Assembly (NCBI RefSeq): GCF_037975245.1
Contig: NC_092579.1
Coordinates: 31,386,666 to 31,450,665 of the forward strand
Length of the DNA stretch: 64,000 nt
DNA from: Apostichopus japonicus
Taxonomy: Eukaryota; Echinodermata; Holothuroidea; Aspidochirotida; Stichopodidae
Reading direction: 5' to 3'
Part shown: positions 35,001-46,832 of the stretch, one piece after another
Layout: each line of letters opens with the position of its first letter
Position numbering within the stretch: position 1 is the stretch's first letter
Notes under the pieces: model-generated
Database searches by the model: none
The model's input: the letters and a program-made list of their open reading frames with translations, nothing else
What the model was told of the DNA's origin: nothing
Position numbers and translations under genes: made by a program

Positions 35001-35345
35001 AGAAAGCAGCACCCACCTACAATCATGCCCTCTGGTCAGCTGGATACAACCATACTATCAAATACCAAAACAAGGAAAACGAAGACACCAAACAGAACAA
35101 GAAATGCAGGTCAAGAAAAATCACATGGTACAACCCCCCGTACAGCAAAAACGTAAAGACCAACTTTGCGGCGGACTTCCTAAAACTCATCGACAAGCAA
35201 TTCCCACAGACCAACAAGCTACACAAAATCTTCAACAGATCAACAGTCAAAATAAAGTTACAGCTGTATGAGAAACATGCAACAGATCATCAAGTCACAC
35301 AACTCAAAGGTCATGAAAGAAACGAGCCAACCCCCCCCCCCCAGG

Positions 35346-35660
35346 AAAAGACATGCAACTGCCGAGAAGTAGACAGTTGCCCACTTCGCGGCAACTGCTT
35401 GGTTAATGACGTCATTTACAAAGCCACAGTCACGTCATGAACCGACAACGCGTCATACATAGGCCTCGCGAGCGGAGAATTTAAGAAGAGATACAACAAC
35501 CACTCCAAATCATTCCAACATGACCGATATAAGAAAGAAACGGAACTCTCTAAACACATCTGGCAACTCAAGGAGAAAAAAGCTGAATATTCAATACACT
35601 GGGAAATTGTGTCACAGTCCAAACGCACAAGCGGCAGTCTGGTTCTGGTCTATGCAATCT
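35346..35660 (+). pseudogene. Penelope-like GIY-YIG endonuclease
   Basis: A cysteine cluster CNCREVDSCPLRGNC (about 35356-35400) precedes VIYKATVTS, an in-frame TGA, then [20 protein letters not shown] and [10 protein letters not shown]. This is the C-terminal GIY-YIG domain that nicks target DNA in these elements; VIYKA and YIGL stand for the GIY and YIG motifs. The stop between them shows inactivation. Confidence 0.85.
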
Positions 35661-35889
35661 TTGCAAAGAAAAGCTCCAAATTACCATCCTCAAAGGCAAC
35701 ACGCTCAACTAGAGAAGCGAGCTCATCTCTACCTGTAGACATGGCAACAGACACAAAAGGAAACCACCCAGCCGTGTCAAACCCAAATGGTAGTTCATGG
35801 AATAGCGACCCATATTTTATACGGATCAGTAGGCCTGACGATCGCTGTACAACTCCGAGCAGCAATGGACTCGTAATAGTTAACGTTTA

Positions 35890-36034
35890 TTACAATATAT
35901 ATATCTATAATATATATATATATATAGATAAATATATATCTATAATATATCTATATATATCTATAGATATATATATAGATATATATATAGATATATATAT
36001 ATATATATATATAAATATATATATATATTATATA

Positions 36035-36035
<1 letters not shown>
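35890..36035. repeat. AT microsatellite with TATAGATA variants
   Basis: TA-rich repeat with TATCTATAATATATC and TATAGATA units between Penelope body 1 and pLTR 2. The same pattern recurs at 37003-37209 after body 2. Confidence 0.9.
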
Positions 36036-36402
<367 letters not shown>

Positions 36403-37005
36403 GGTAGTTCGTGGAATAGTGACCCATACTTTATTACAGATACAATATGAACTACTCGGGCAAGAACATTCCTTTGCCATCAACTAGAGAATACTTGAAA
36501 AGACTGCTGGAGATGACAGAGAAGCTGATAAATGGATGCGATGGAGAGCATTATTCATCCTGGCCGATACTGACACCGATGCGGAAACGAGTGACACCAG
36601 CCGTGACGAGGACAACACCGCCACCACCGATGCAAACGGGCTAAAATCCAGATGCGTCCCCCCACAAATCCCGGAGTTGGTCTCATTCCAGTCCGATATG
36701 CTGGAAATGGTCGAGAACATTAAGTTCAACGAAGTGATGGAGAAGTTCCTGTCCAACCTCAAGAAGGACATAGAAAACATCATACCCTCTAAAGAAATCT
36801 TCGTAGAGGCAGACAAAACCAGGAACATGTACAAGATGGACCCCGCCAAATATGGTGGGTTGCTAACTGTAAACATACCTCAGAAATACAAATATGCGGA
36901 CCGCAACACCGCCACCAAAATAGACAATGAATACACAAGTCTAGCTGACAAATTAAAAATAGGTAAGGAGCAGCAATGGACTCGTAATAGTTAACGTTTA
37001 TTACA
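36403..37005 (+). mobile_element. Penelope-like element 2, body with large internal deletion
   Basis: Matches body 1 from TATGGTAGTTCGTGGAATAG to TTAAAAATAGGTAA (36965), then jumps to GAGCAGCAATGGACTCG, the last 50 bp of body 1. The missing 1.65 kb holds most of the reverse transcriptase and the whole endonuclease. It shares the N-terminal frameshift with body 1. Point differences between the two are few. Confidence 0.85.
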
Positions 37006-37116
37006 ATATATATATCTATAATATATATATATAGATATAGATAAATATATATCTATAATATATCTATATATATATATAGATATAGATATATATATATAGA
37101 TATATATATATATATT

Positions 37117-37209
<93 letters not shown>
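37003..37209. repeat. AT microsatellite
   Basis: About 200 bp of (TA)n with TAGATA interruptions after Penelope body 2. Confidence 0.95.
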
Positions 37210-37210
<1 letters not shown>

Positions 37211-38269
37211 AGCAATGCCGTTTTATATTCAGATTACTCATACACCTCGTGTATATAGTTTATGCATGACATATTTGTATATCATATATTTATAAATAGT
37301 AACTAATGTATATGTTACTATTTCATTAAATATAATTTTGTCCGGCATGGCTTTCTGTATGATGTTGTAACGTTCGGCAAGCTCATAAACATATTAGACA
37401 CTGGTTTTCGTAGGTGGGAATATACAAATGTATGGACCGGGCGGCTGTCAGCAGTGCAGGAGGAAGCACATACAAATCACTTTCACCCACATAGGGCCCC
37501 GCTAGTAACGCAGTAAATACACATGATGTTGAGGAATCTGTGCGCAACTATTAAATCAGCATCATTTCGAGCGTGAGCAAATATGATTTATTTGTCTCTG
37601 GTTGAAAGGTTAGCAGAGCTTGTCGCAAAACAAGTTTTGAAGGTCGTCACGAAAAATAAGTTTCAAGGTTGAGCCTGAACTTAAGAAGTGTTTCAAAGTT
37701 ACTTGTTAGGCTCACTTTATTGTAAGTTGGGCCCACTATTAGTATCTGTCAAATGCAAGTCGGGTCTCCAGCGTAACGTTGCAGCATTAAATTGCTCCTC
37801 ATGATTATTTCAGATTTCAGAGAGCTGTTTGGCAATGATATAGTGTGAGTTTACAGTATTAAACTGTTTACCTATTTTAGCCATGTATATCCTACCATGC
37901 AGTCACACAGTGTCTGTATAATGTCTTCTTTCTCTGTCATTAGGCATTCTTTCTGCTTTCAGTCTTCCCTCAAGCACTAGTAGCAGCCTTGGAATTTTGA
38001 ACTTCTTTGGCCATTAATTCCTATTTTAATAGTAAACAAACAAAACACACTGTTGATTCTTCATAGTTTCAACTTACCAAATATAGTTTCTGTGATTCAA
38101 CTAATGACATTCCATGCTGACCAAATGATTGTAAAATAAAAGTACTAACAAGTTATTAAATTGTTTGTTAACAGGTGTTGGACTTCTGAAAATGTTTATG
38201 ATTCTTATGCGGTCAAATAAAATGTCCTACACATAGACACACAATATTGCTCAACCAATTGCTGAATAC
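37210..38269. other. No recognised feature
   Basis: Moderately AT-rich, no long open frames, no splice-consistent exon pair and no repeat match inside the window. Confidence 0.4.
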
Positions 38270-39735
38270 TAGTCGGCATGATAAAAGGGTCTGTGGTAGT
38301 ATACACCTATTAAATGCCCCAATACTAGTGTTTACACGGGTCCAAATATCGGGAACCGGGTACCCAAGAGCCGTTACCCGTCGGGTATCCGGGTACCCGG
38401 AAAAAAATTGTTTTACCCTCGAGTATCACAATTTTCAAGAAATGACATATTGGATGCCATAATAAATGAATCATATTCTCTACTGACAATGTTTTCATGT
38501 TCAAAAACGTAGGTGTAAGATAAGGTATAAAACCTTCCTCAATAATTTCTATTTGCTATTGTTTCTTTCATTAACTTGTTAATAACTTCATATAATTAAC
38601 ATTACTACTAACATCGCACTGCCGTCGCGGCTTTTGCTTGCTCTCCACGTCTATTGATCTCACCATATAAATATCCAATTTAGCTCGTAAACAGTTGTTA
38701 CTACTACTATCTATTAGGCAGGCCCAGGGTTCGCATTAGCCGCGAGATTGTGCGATTCGCACAATTTGATCGCATTTGGAATAAACGATTAGTAAACACT
38801 TTAACAGCCACTTGCGATTATTATTTTTTAGTCTATAATCCGTCTATAATCCGTAAACATCTCATAAAATTCCTTGTCAGCCTTTCCTTCCATGAAATAA
38901 AAGAATGAATAAATAATAATTTCTTCCACATGGTAGCCAAACACCACACCACACTGAGTCAATGAGAAATCTAGCTAGGCCTAACCATCTGTTTATTCGC
39001 TGAAATTGTGACGCAGTTATAAGATATCCATGGAGTACTTTCGTTATTGCTGTTATCTTCGACACATGGTAGCCTAACACCACACTAAGTCAATGGGAAA
39101 TCTGCCTAACCATCGATTTGCGATTTTTTTTAATTTTTTTTTTTTATATCACACTACGGAGGATGCGGGTAATAAATTAGGAACCGGGTAGTATGGCGTC
39201 GGGCGGGTACCCGGATAACCCGTGCAAACACTACCCAATACACACTAAATCAAAAAGTAATGTGATCCCTTAATCTATTTAGCTCTCACAAGCTAAATGC
39301 AACCAATAACTGGATAGCTGACAAGTTGGCCATTCATAGCACCCTCAATTTACTATATCATAACCATGCAGATTGCTTGTTTACTATGAGAGACTGAAGT
39401 TTTCCTCACTTGTAAACAAACCTCTTTACTCAGCAGAAATCAATTTCTGTATGCTGTTCCAGGGAAGCCTAAATTGGTCTAAACTTACCTCAACTGTCCA
39501 AATTTTTGTATCACTTGTACTCTCTTTCATGCTCCTTAACATCCCTGCCAAGAAAACACCAGACACTAATTGATAACATATCAAGAAATTTGTTCTCCTG
39601 TTGCTTTTTCTGAATGAGAACACTTGTGGTGGATTGATGTAAATGCTAATATGAGTATGCCATCTTAACTAAAAATTGAAATTTTTAGACTCCACATTAA
39701 ACCTCTTTTAATGATTGTTTGAGAAGTTGTGACTT
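38270..39735 (+). repeat. Repeat family Q, copy a (split by a hAT element)
   Basis: Joined across the insertion, CCTATTAAATGCCCCAATAC and CACTAAATCAAAAAGTAATG match the start of copies d and e. It continues through TAAACAAACCTCTTTACTCA, the CCTAAATTGGTCT region and GAGTATGCCA, as do copies b and c. It precedes the ORF at 40622 as copy c precedes the ORF at 52880, so it is probably the 5' region of a transposable element. Confidence 0.7.
38326..39233. mobile_element. hAT-type non-autonomous element in repeat Q copy a
   Basis: The 908-bp insert has ends TAGTGTTTACACGGGT and, inward from the right, TAGTGTTTGCACGGGT, both followed by GGGTACCC-rich sequence. Exact 8-bp target duplications CCCAATAC flank it (38318-38325 and 39234-39241). 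Copies d and e give the uninterrupted site. Eight-base duplication and the terminal pattern indicate hAT. No transposase. Confidence 0.85.
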
Positions 39736-40380
39736 ACACCCACGGACGTGGCTAGAAGGGGGGGTGGGTGTGGGGGGTGTCTCACCCCCCGAACTTGATA
39801 AAACTGACGATAGTTGGAAAATTGGAGTGCGACAGCTGGAATTTCCGACTGTCGCACCACAGTTTATCTAGGCCTATTCATATATTCCTGTGATTGTGAA
39901 TGACCTAAAACTTGACATTTTCGGTCAAAATTGGCCTTTATCAGTCATATTTACCATGTTTCCTTGCCACTTTCATAAATTGTATCTCGCGATTCTTATA
40001 CTCCACCACACAAAACTTGGTATGATTTTGAATACTCCAAAAAACATGCCTAATAGAACTACCGTCATAGGCGTAGGGGCCCAATATGATTTGGGGGGGG
40101 GCTGATCTGGGAAAATATAACCTAAATTGTTCGAGTTTCGCGTGTTACACATGTCAATGTGCATATCATATAGGCATGCACAGGTTTTTACATCGCATGC
40201 CAATAACATACAATCATATGCTGTGTAATTATTACCATTCCATATTGGTTAGAATTATTGGGGAAGTCAATACAATATTTATGGTAATAATAATATCAGT
40301 TTAACATTGAAAAACACATTGCAAATTATCTTTCTTTCAGTAGGTAAAAAACATTTGGTTGGGGGAGGCTAATAACTTTG
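39736..40380. other. Short G-rich repeat remnants, no gene
   Basis: CACGGACGTGGCTAGAAGG with poly-G at 39742 and TAGGCGTAGGGG near 40070 look like worn hAT-type ends. A 9-bp hairpin GTGCGACAG/CTGTCGCAC lies at 39827-39857. Nothing else recognised. Confidence 0.4.
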
Positions 40381-40621
40381 TGAAGTGAGCGCCTTTGTGG
40401 CACCTATTCCTCTTGCAAACTTAGATATGAAGAATTTGTGGGACTTGGCTTAAAGGTTGTGTTTGGATGCATTCTCTGAAGATACAAAGGTACTGTAAGC
40501 TCTGGACCATCTACAAAGGTTTAAACCAAGAAGCAAACCTGGCAAGAATCCTTCAGAACTAAACATTGCACGGCAGTCAGGCTTGCATCAGATGTAGATC
40601 GGTTCAAGTGCAGCTCATAGA

Positions 40622-41360
40622 ATGCTCAGCAGCATCTCTCTTCCAAGTCCCGCTGTCAGTACACTACAAAAGTCAGCCAACCAGTTTGGACCTGCAATAG
40701 AAGAAATGAATGAAAATGATATATCAGAAAAGGGGTGTATAAAGAAGACACTGCAACTGCATGGCCTCTCAAAAGACTCTCCAATTTTTGCAGAATATGA
40801 TCGTCAATATCATACGTGTCTGCTTAATGCAAAAAGTAAGACTCCATTTGTTCGTGCAAGCCAATACAGAGATGTAATTGTTGAGAATGTCACCATTGAT
40901 AAATTTAATTTTGATTACAATCACAGTAACAACTGTAACTTAATTGGTGAAATGAATAGAAGAAGGGGTCACAAGTTGCAATGTCCAGTCCATGAGGGCT
41001 GTTCAGTAAAGATGCCAATGTCAAAGATGAACAGAATGGTGGAAAGATTTGTGCATCCAAATTACTTACTGGTAAGAACCCACTAAAGGAGAAGTGCTTA
41101 ACAACTGATGCTGATGGCAAGGCATGTAAAGGGTTCACTGGTACAATGGCTGCAGCTACTCATTCTGAAACAGAGAACCATATGCTGTTAGACCAAGTTC
41201 ACCTACTCAAGTCACTCTGCAGGGCACTGGCTAAAGCAGTACTCTCCTCTGATATGTTACCTGCACAAACTGTGACTAGGAAGCACTTGATACAAAAGTG
41301 CATTGCAGAGGACTTGACCTGCCTTGTACTGGCAGAGGTGACTACTTGCAGGAATTAAAG
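40622..41360 (+). pseudogene. ORF of the repeat Q element, unknown function
   Basis: ATG at 40622 opens 154 codons (MLSSISLPSPAVSTLQKSAN to MNRMVERFVHPNYLL) with a possible zinc-binding LQCPVHEGC segment near residue 120. A donor-like CTG|GTAAGAA follows at 41071, and a second open stretch encodes LTTDADGKACKGFTGTMAAA and ALAKAVLSSDMLPAQTVTR. Related fragments recur at 46735, 47973 and 45490, always with repeat Q, which is why I treat it as a mobile-element gene. I recognise no transposase, integrase or reverse transcriptase motif in it. The continuation at 45490-45690 (NEIPETPTCSKRLWST) is separated by the TA-flanked insertion. Confidence 0.45.
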
Positions 41361-41560
41361 CCCTCAAATACGACCACTGCAAAGTTATGAAGGCTTTATC
41401 AACATGTTAAGACTGCCTTGCAAAGTGCTACATTGGAAATCATTCACATTGCCCGAAGCATTCATTTGTATGCAAGAGAGGCAGGAAGTACACATTTCCA
41501 TTCATGCCAAATGCTACAAAGAGATCTCTGCTAATATCCCACACTGATAGCACACAACTA

Positions 41561-44500
41561 CAGTACTGAGTTCGCTTAACTCCCGTTGCAAAAAAAGCAA
41601 CGATCGATAAAAAAGGTTGAAAATCGATAAAAAAAAATTGAAAATCGATAAAAAACAAATAATTTCATTAAGATTTAGACTACTGCGGGCACGGTTGTCA
41701 ACTTAGTTTCAACGAAATTTCCACGAAAGTTATCGCGATCAACAACGGCAAAGGCAATTCTAGACATATCAAGGTTGTGACCTACGTTGAATCCTTAGTG
41801 TAACTACAGCCGTTTTCAGACTATACCAGAAGTGGCTGAGGAATATTACAAATGTTACAAAAGTTTGATTGTATATAAGACAGAGTAAGTTCTGTACTAG
41901 GTGTTTGAAAAATTATTTGGCTAGGATAATAAAAAACTGGTCTTGGTCGATCGTAACAAGTACTTAAGTTAAAGGCTAGTATTAAACTAAGATAAGTTTA
42001 AGTAACTCACCAATGAACGCAGCGTCAGAAAACAAGAAATAAAAAAAAAATTTACACAATGAAACAGTCGTAGCTGGATATCAAAGAGATCTTTTTTTCC
42101 AATAAATTCCTGTGTTACTTGACGTACTACAGTACCGTTTACCGCACTCACTTTCAAACCAAAAAATCTCCCCCCGGCTTCAATGCACGCAAACTAAAAA
42201 ACATCCTGTTATTTTCCCCCTAACCCAGCTACTGTAAGTTGCCCGCGAATGCAGACGAACTGCCCTGGTAATTAAGGTCGCAGCCTGGGTCTGGGCCACC
42301 TACAGTATGCTGCTTACATGTGCATTCCCTACCCTGGATATCTCCAGCGACCAAACTTTTTTGAGAGGCCTAGTCCAATCATAAACCTGGCTTTGTCAAT
42401 TCACGCCTACCATCTGTTAATTAGCATAGTATTTATCTTCGTGGGGGGTTTAGCACTGCAGAACCTTTGGCTGGCTTACTCTAGAAGCAAACATTATTTT
42501 GCCCCTACTATTCATAATGGAATGGAAACCTGTGGAAAATGAATATATTTTCATTGCTTATTTGAGTATTGTATATTGGGAAGAGTTGATCAAACATTAC
42601 TGGGGAGGGCTTTCAACTGGCCTGACGGCATGTAAATTTAATTTAATGAGAAGGGGGTTTTTATGAGTCTCCCGGTATGCGTCACATGAGAAGTAAATGT
42701 TTTGTTTTTCGGTTTTATCATCATTTTTCAAGTGGAACAGCTCATAAAATCATATCAATCAAATATCCTTCCTTAGTTTTACTAATCAGGAATGTTTGAC
42801 AAGGCATGCAATGCATCGTTCGAAAATGTAATTTTAAAGTAGAATTGAAAATGAACAACATAAAACAATATCTGTGAAGCGTGTGGAGCACAACTTTGAA
42901 TATTTGTTGTGAAAGAAAACATCATGAACAATGTTTACTGCGTAAATAAATGTTGCGGAACTGGTATGGAGAAATTACGTACTGCAGCTTACGTCAGAGA
43001 AGCTCATAAATGACACAGGTGGATAGAGCACATCAAAATTCGGTATAGGAAATCCCTACGCAGCTGACAAAAGTCGATATCTCCTTCCGTTTTCGAGTTA
43101 TAGGCGATTTTGTGTTTTTGCGATATGGTTTTCAGTATATTTTCATTCAATAAAGTCGTTTTTTTTTTGTGTGTTATAAGGGTGTGACCTAACAGATATT
43201 TCACTAACCATTTAACCGTATAACCTGCCGGTAGGTTAAACTTTTAAACGCTGTTTCCCGATTGCGGCTTTTTCGACGTAATGTCTCTCAACTTTTAATG
43301 AAAATAGGACATTATGAGTACAATAATTAAGGGTTTTTTTTTTTTCCAAAAGTAGCAATTCAGGCAACAAGACAATGATCAATGTATGTTAATTACTAAT
43401 TAGGCCCAATAATATTGCCAACATTACGTGTAATAATTGCTGAAAAGAATAACACACCTGATCAGTATATCGTGGTCTTCAGAAGTTCAGATCACTGAAT
43501 TTATATAACTCGGCCTTCGGCAACTTCGTAACTTTTGAAGAAAAAAACAATATATTTGTCTATCTATCACAAGATTTTAAACAAAAACTTGCCTAACTTA
43601 GCAAACTTACCCACCTTTCCTGCTTACTCATTAAAAGTCATGTTTAGAAAACAAATTATGCACGCACGTGTTGTGGGATGGGTTGTAGCAGCCTCCGATT
43701 TCATTTTCTTTCTCTTGTGTCACATACATGATACAGTACTTTACATTTGATACAACAGTTTCTTCAACAACAGCTTCCCAAAATTGGTGTTGCAATAGGT
43801 TAAATTTTAACCGGGCAGCGCAGTACCATTCATAATTTGCATATTACACCAAAATTTACACTCAGCGTCCAGATGGCGGAAGAATGTAACATCATGTTCA
43901 ATGTGTTGTGTCGTTCTCATGGTGCGATGAACTTGGGCAAGTTCAAATGTCAATGACCTACTTATGTTCTATGACCAATGTCAGTGGGAATTATATGTGT
44001 AAAAACTCGAATTTTTCCAAGTGTTATATATATATAGAAGTTTTACGTAAGCGGAGCAAATTTTGGGGCGGCTCTTTGATTGTGAGGAAGCACTTATCTA
44101 AGCACCAATATTTGTGAAAAATATCGTAAGGTTTATCATTTTCATTCATATTCTTTTATGTTTGCCGCAATCCCGCCCGCAATGTATGCACAGTATAATA
44201 CCATGTGTGGAAAAAATGGCTGTATACGTGCGGACCTGAGAGAGCAAACTGGCCTTGTGTTGTTAATGTTATTACGATACTTTCTAGAACGACCATTTGC
44301 GTCTTTTGGCATCGACATATTTTCACACAGGATTTCACCATGCCATTGATCGATGTACACGGGTGATATATGTCGCAAATATAAACTGAGAAGACGAATT
44401 GATGACACTATCATGAGCTCGTGACTATTGGCCTACTACTATAGTTATATTGAACACATTATTCATGCCTAAAACATCGTTTTTCTGTTTTTTATTGATA

Positions 44501-45489
44501 GTTTGCAGTACATTACTCAGTTCTTTACATATTTTTAAATAATTTTCATGTTTAAAATGTATTTGATTTTTTTTTTTAATTTTCCGTTTATACAGTTTGT
44601 GATTTTCTAAACTGATAGTGCATTTGCGGCCGGTTAAACGGTTAATCGTTTAAACGGTCACACCCTTAGTGTGTTATCTTGTTCGGAAATGATCCGAAAT
44701 GAATGTAATAACTGTTAAGTTTTTCCACTTCTGGTATAAAATTATTCCATCAAAGTTAACCTGAGTAACATGTCTCATGCCAAATCTATACTAAACAAAA
44801 TAGAAAAAATAACAAGAGAAAACGCATTTTTGAAAAATGGAAGCGTCCTAGCAGAATGGGCGGGGCATCTTTATTTTGCTTCAAGTAACTGCTTCAAGTG
44901 TTTTCGCTCGGAAACAAAGTTTCACACTTCAACTCTTATAAAAAACCAAATTTACATCTCTTAAAAATAACTATTTTTTGCAATCTGCAAGTAAACCAAG
45001 TTTATTTATGTCCATTCATTGTTATTTAAATGGTTAAACAGCACTCCAACTTATCTGGAAGGGTGCCTCGTGGTACATAGCGTGTACTGCAACCTCCAAG
45101 ATAGCCTGGCAAAGTTAAGACTTATGTCACTATGTTTGGGGTTCAGTCAGAAAACGTCCCCCGTCAGTTTTACTACATGTTTCTTTGAGAGTTACTACTC
45201 ATGCAAGCCTGAGAATGCTTTCAAACGACTGTACCAAAGTCTAATCGATACTAATAAACGAAGTTACGCGATTTCCGACGTTTCGCGTAACCACATATTG
45301 ACCTTTTATTTCGTTTAAAAAAGAATTTCAACGCATCGTTGAAAATTCCACGTAGGAAATGATTGAGATCACCAATCGTTAAAATTTGTTGAATTTCGAT
45401 AAAAATCGGCAAATTTCGATAAAAAACGAAGAAATTTGTTTATTTTCCTTTTAACAAATTTCAACGGGTGTTAAGCGAAATCAGTACTG
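41561..45489. mobile_element. TA-flanked DNA transposon, Tc1/mariner-like ends, non-autonomous
   Basis: Ends CAGTACTGAGTTCGCTTAAC and, inward from the right, CAGTACTGATTTCGCTTAAC (19 of 20 identical), flanked by TA (41559-41560 and 45490-45491). CAGT termini with a TA target fit the Tc1/mariner group. It splits the repeat Q ORF. Its own 2.4 kb of sequence has no transposase ORF, and a hAT element is nested at 43177-44668. The ends contain ATCGATAAAAA repeats. Confidence 0.75.
43177..44668. mobile_element. hAT-type element nested in the TA-flanked transposon
   Basis: Ends TAAGGGTGTGACC are exact inverted repeats, flanked by 8-bp target duplications GTGTGTTA (43169-43176 and 44669-44676). Inside the ends lie TTTAACCG-type blocks in both orientations. 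1492 bp, no transposase ORF. Confidence 0.85.
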
Positions 45490-45690
45490 TAAATGAAATA
45501 CCTGAGACACCCACCTGCAGCAAACGTTTATGGTCCACTCAGTTTCAGACTTCCACTCAAAAAGCAGAGGTAGTCAATAATGCTTTCGAGTTTCCAATCC
45601 AAAACATAGCACAAGCATTTCACGCAACAGTCAGTACAGGGACCACAGTGCCACAAACATTACAAATAAAGGGCCTGAAGAGTCCATAGC
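45490..45690 (+). pseudogene. Repeat Q element ORF, continuation
   Basis: Immediately after the transposon's right TA, an open frame reads NEIPETPTCSKRLWSTQFQT and on to IKGLKSP with a stop. It most likely joined the frame left of 41559 before the insertion. Confidence 0.4.
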
Positions 45691-45879
45691 CAGGAAGATG
45701 GAAGCTGCAGGATTAGAGGTGAGCTCAAATAGTCTATGTATCCAGACTCTGAAACAGATGCAAAGGAAACAACAGTATGATAGACTATATAACAGAGGCA
45801 GAGCATACAGAAGGAGGAGAGCACAACTCAGAGAGAGAGAGAGTACAAGCTACATGGTAGAACTAAAAACATAAACCAG

Positions 45880-46730
45880 TCCAGTGATTGATGACATATC
45901 AGAAAAGATGTCTCCTGTTGCTTTTTGGCACTTTTTCTGAAGAAGCACACTTGGTACGGATTGATGTAGATGCTAATAGGAGTATGCCAGCTAAAGTAAC
46001 AGTTGACATTTCTAAAATCCACTTTCAACCTCTTTTTATGATAGTTTCAGAAGTAATGACTTATATCATTTTTGTTTATCTCTGTCTATTGTGTGAATCT
46101 TCATATGGTGTCTCACACATGTTGTACAGTCTATATGAATAATGCAGTACTGAACTTTAAACAAGTGAGAGCCCAATGGTTGACATATTCCCTAGTGTGA
46201 TTAGAAGTCATTCCATCAGCATGGCTGGCATCTACTGAATGTCTAAATTGTTCTTGGGTCCACACAATGTGTTTTAAGCACAGTCCCTCAGTTGGTGCTA
46301 CTTATCCCCTCTGGTGGAAACTTGACGCAAGTTGGCCTTCTTCCCTCTGAAAATGTGATCACTCCCTGTATCCAGTAAACTCTGGCCCTAAAATGAAAGA
46401 GAAAAAGTTACTTGTTACTTTGGCACTGCTTTTCAAAGGTATTTTGTCAGATTTTGTTGCGAAAACTACTCAGGAGACCTATGTTCTAGCTGTGACCAGA
46501 TCTAGAATGAGGGCGCTGTTCAAGCAACATTCCTAAATCGTTGTAGTAGATCATATTGACTAGTTTCTCAGTGTAAGTCTTGTCTTGTATCATTCTATGT
46601 GCAGCTATTCAACTGCTTAGACTTCCAATAAATGCTTATAACCATTTAAGCATTTGTATACAAACAAACTAGTGAATAGGTCACTGGAATTTTGTTGAAC
46701 TCTGAGGATAAAAAACTGATTATTATTATG
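45880..46730 (+). repeat. Repeat family Q, copy b (5' part missing)
   Basis: Aligns to copy c from GTCTCCTGTTGCTTTTTGGC through TTGTACAGTCTATATGAATA, ACACAATGTGTTTTAAGCAC and GCTATTCAACTGCTTAGACT. Copies b and c are the two longest and stay similar up to the following ORF start. Confidence 0.75.
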
Positions 46731-46734
46731 AAGA

Positions 46735-46832
46735 ATGGGTACGGTCATGTACCTCACAACTGATGCTGATGGCAAGGCATGTAATGGATTCAGTAGAACA
46801 ATGGCTGCAGCTTATCATTCTGATGTAGTACA
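46735..46832 (+). pseudogene. Repeat Q element ORF fragment
   Basis: Encodes LTTDADGKACNGFSRTMAAA, closely matching 41096-41155. The LINE copy on the minus strand interrupts it near 46832; the flanking part (ALTKAVLSSD) resumes at 47994. Confidence 0.55.

Noticed and set aside
36953-36975. Spliced-out intron in Penelope copy 2
   Set aside because: The GTAA at the break is retained, and splicing would have removed it; a deletion explains the junction better.
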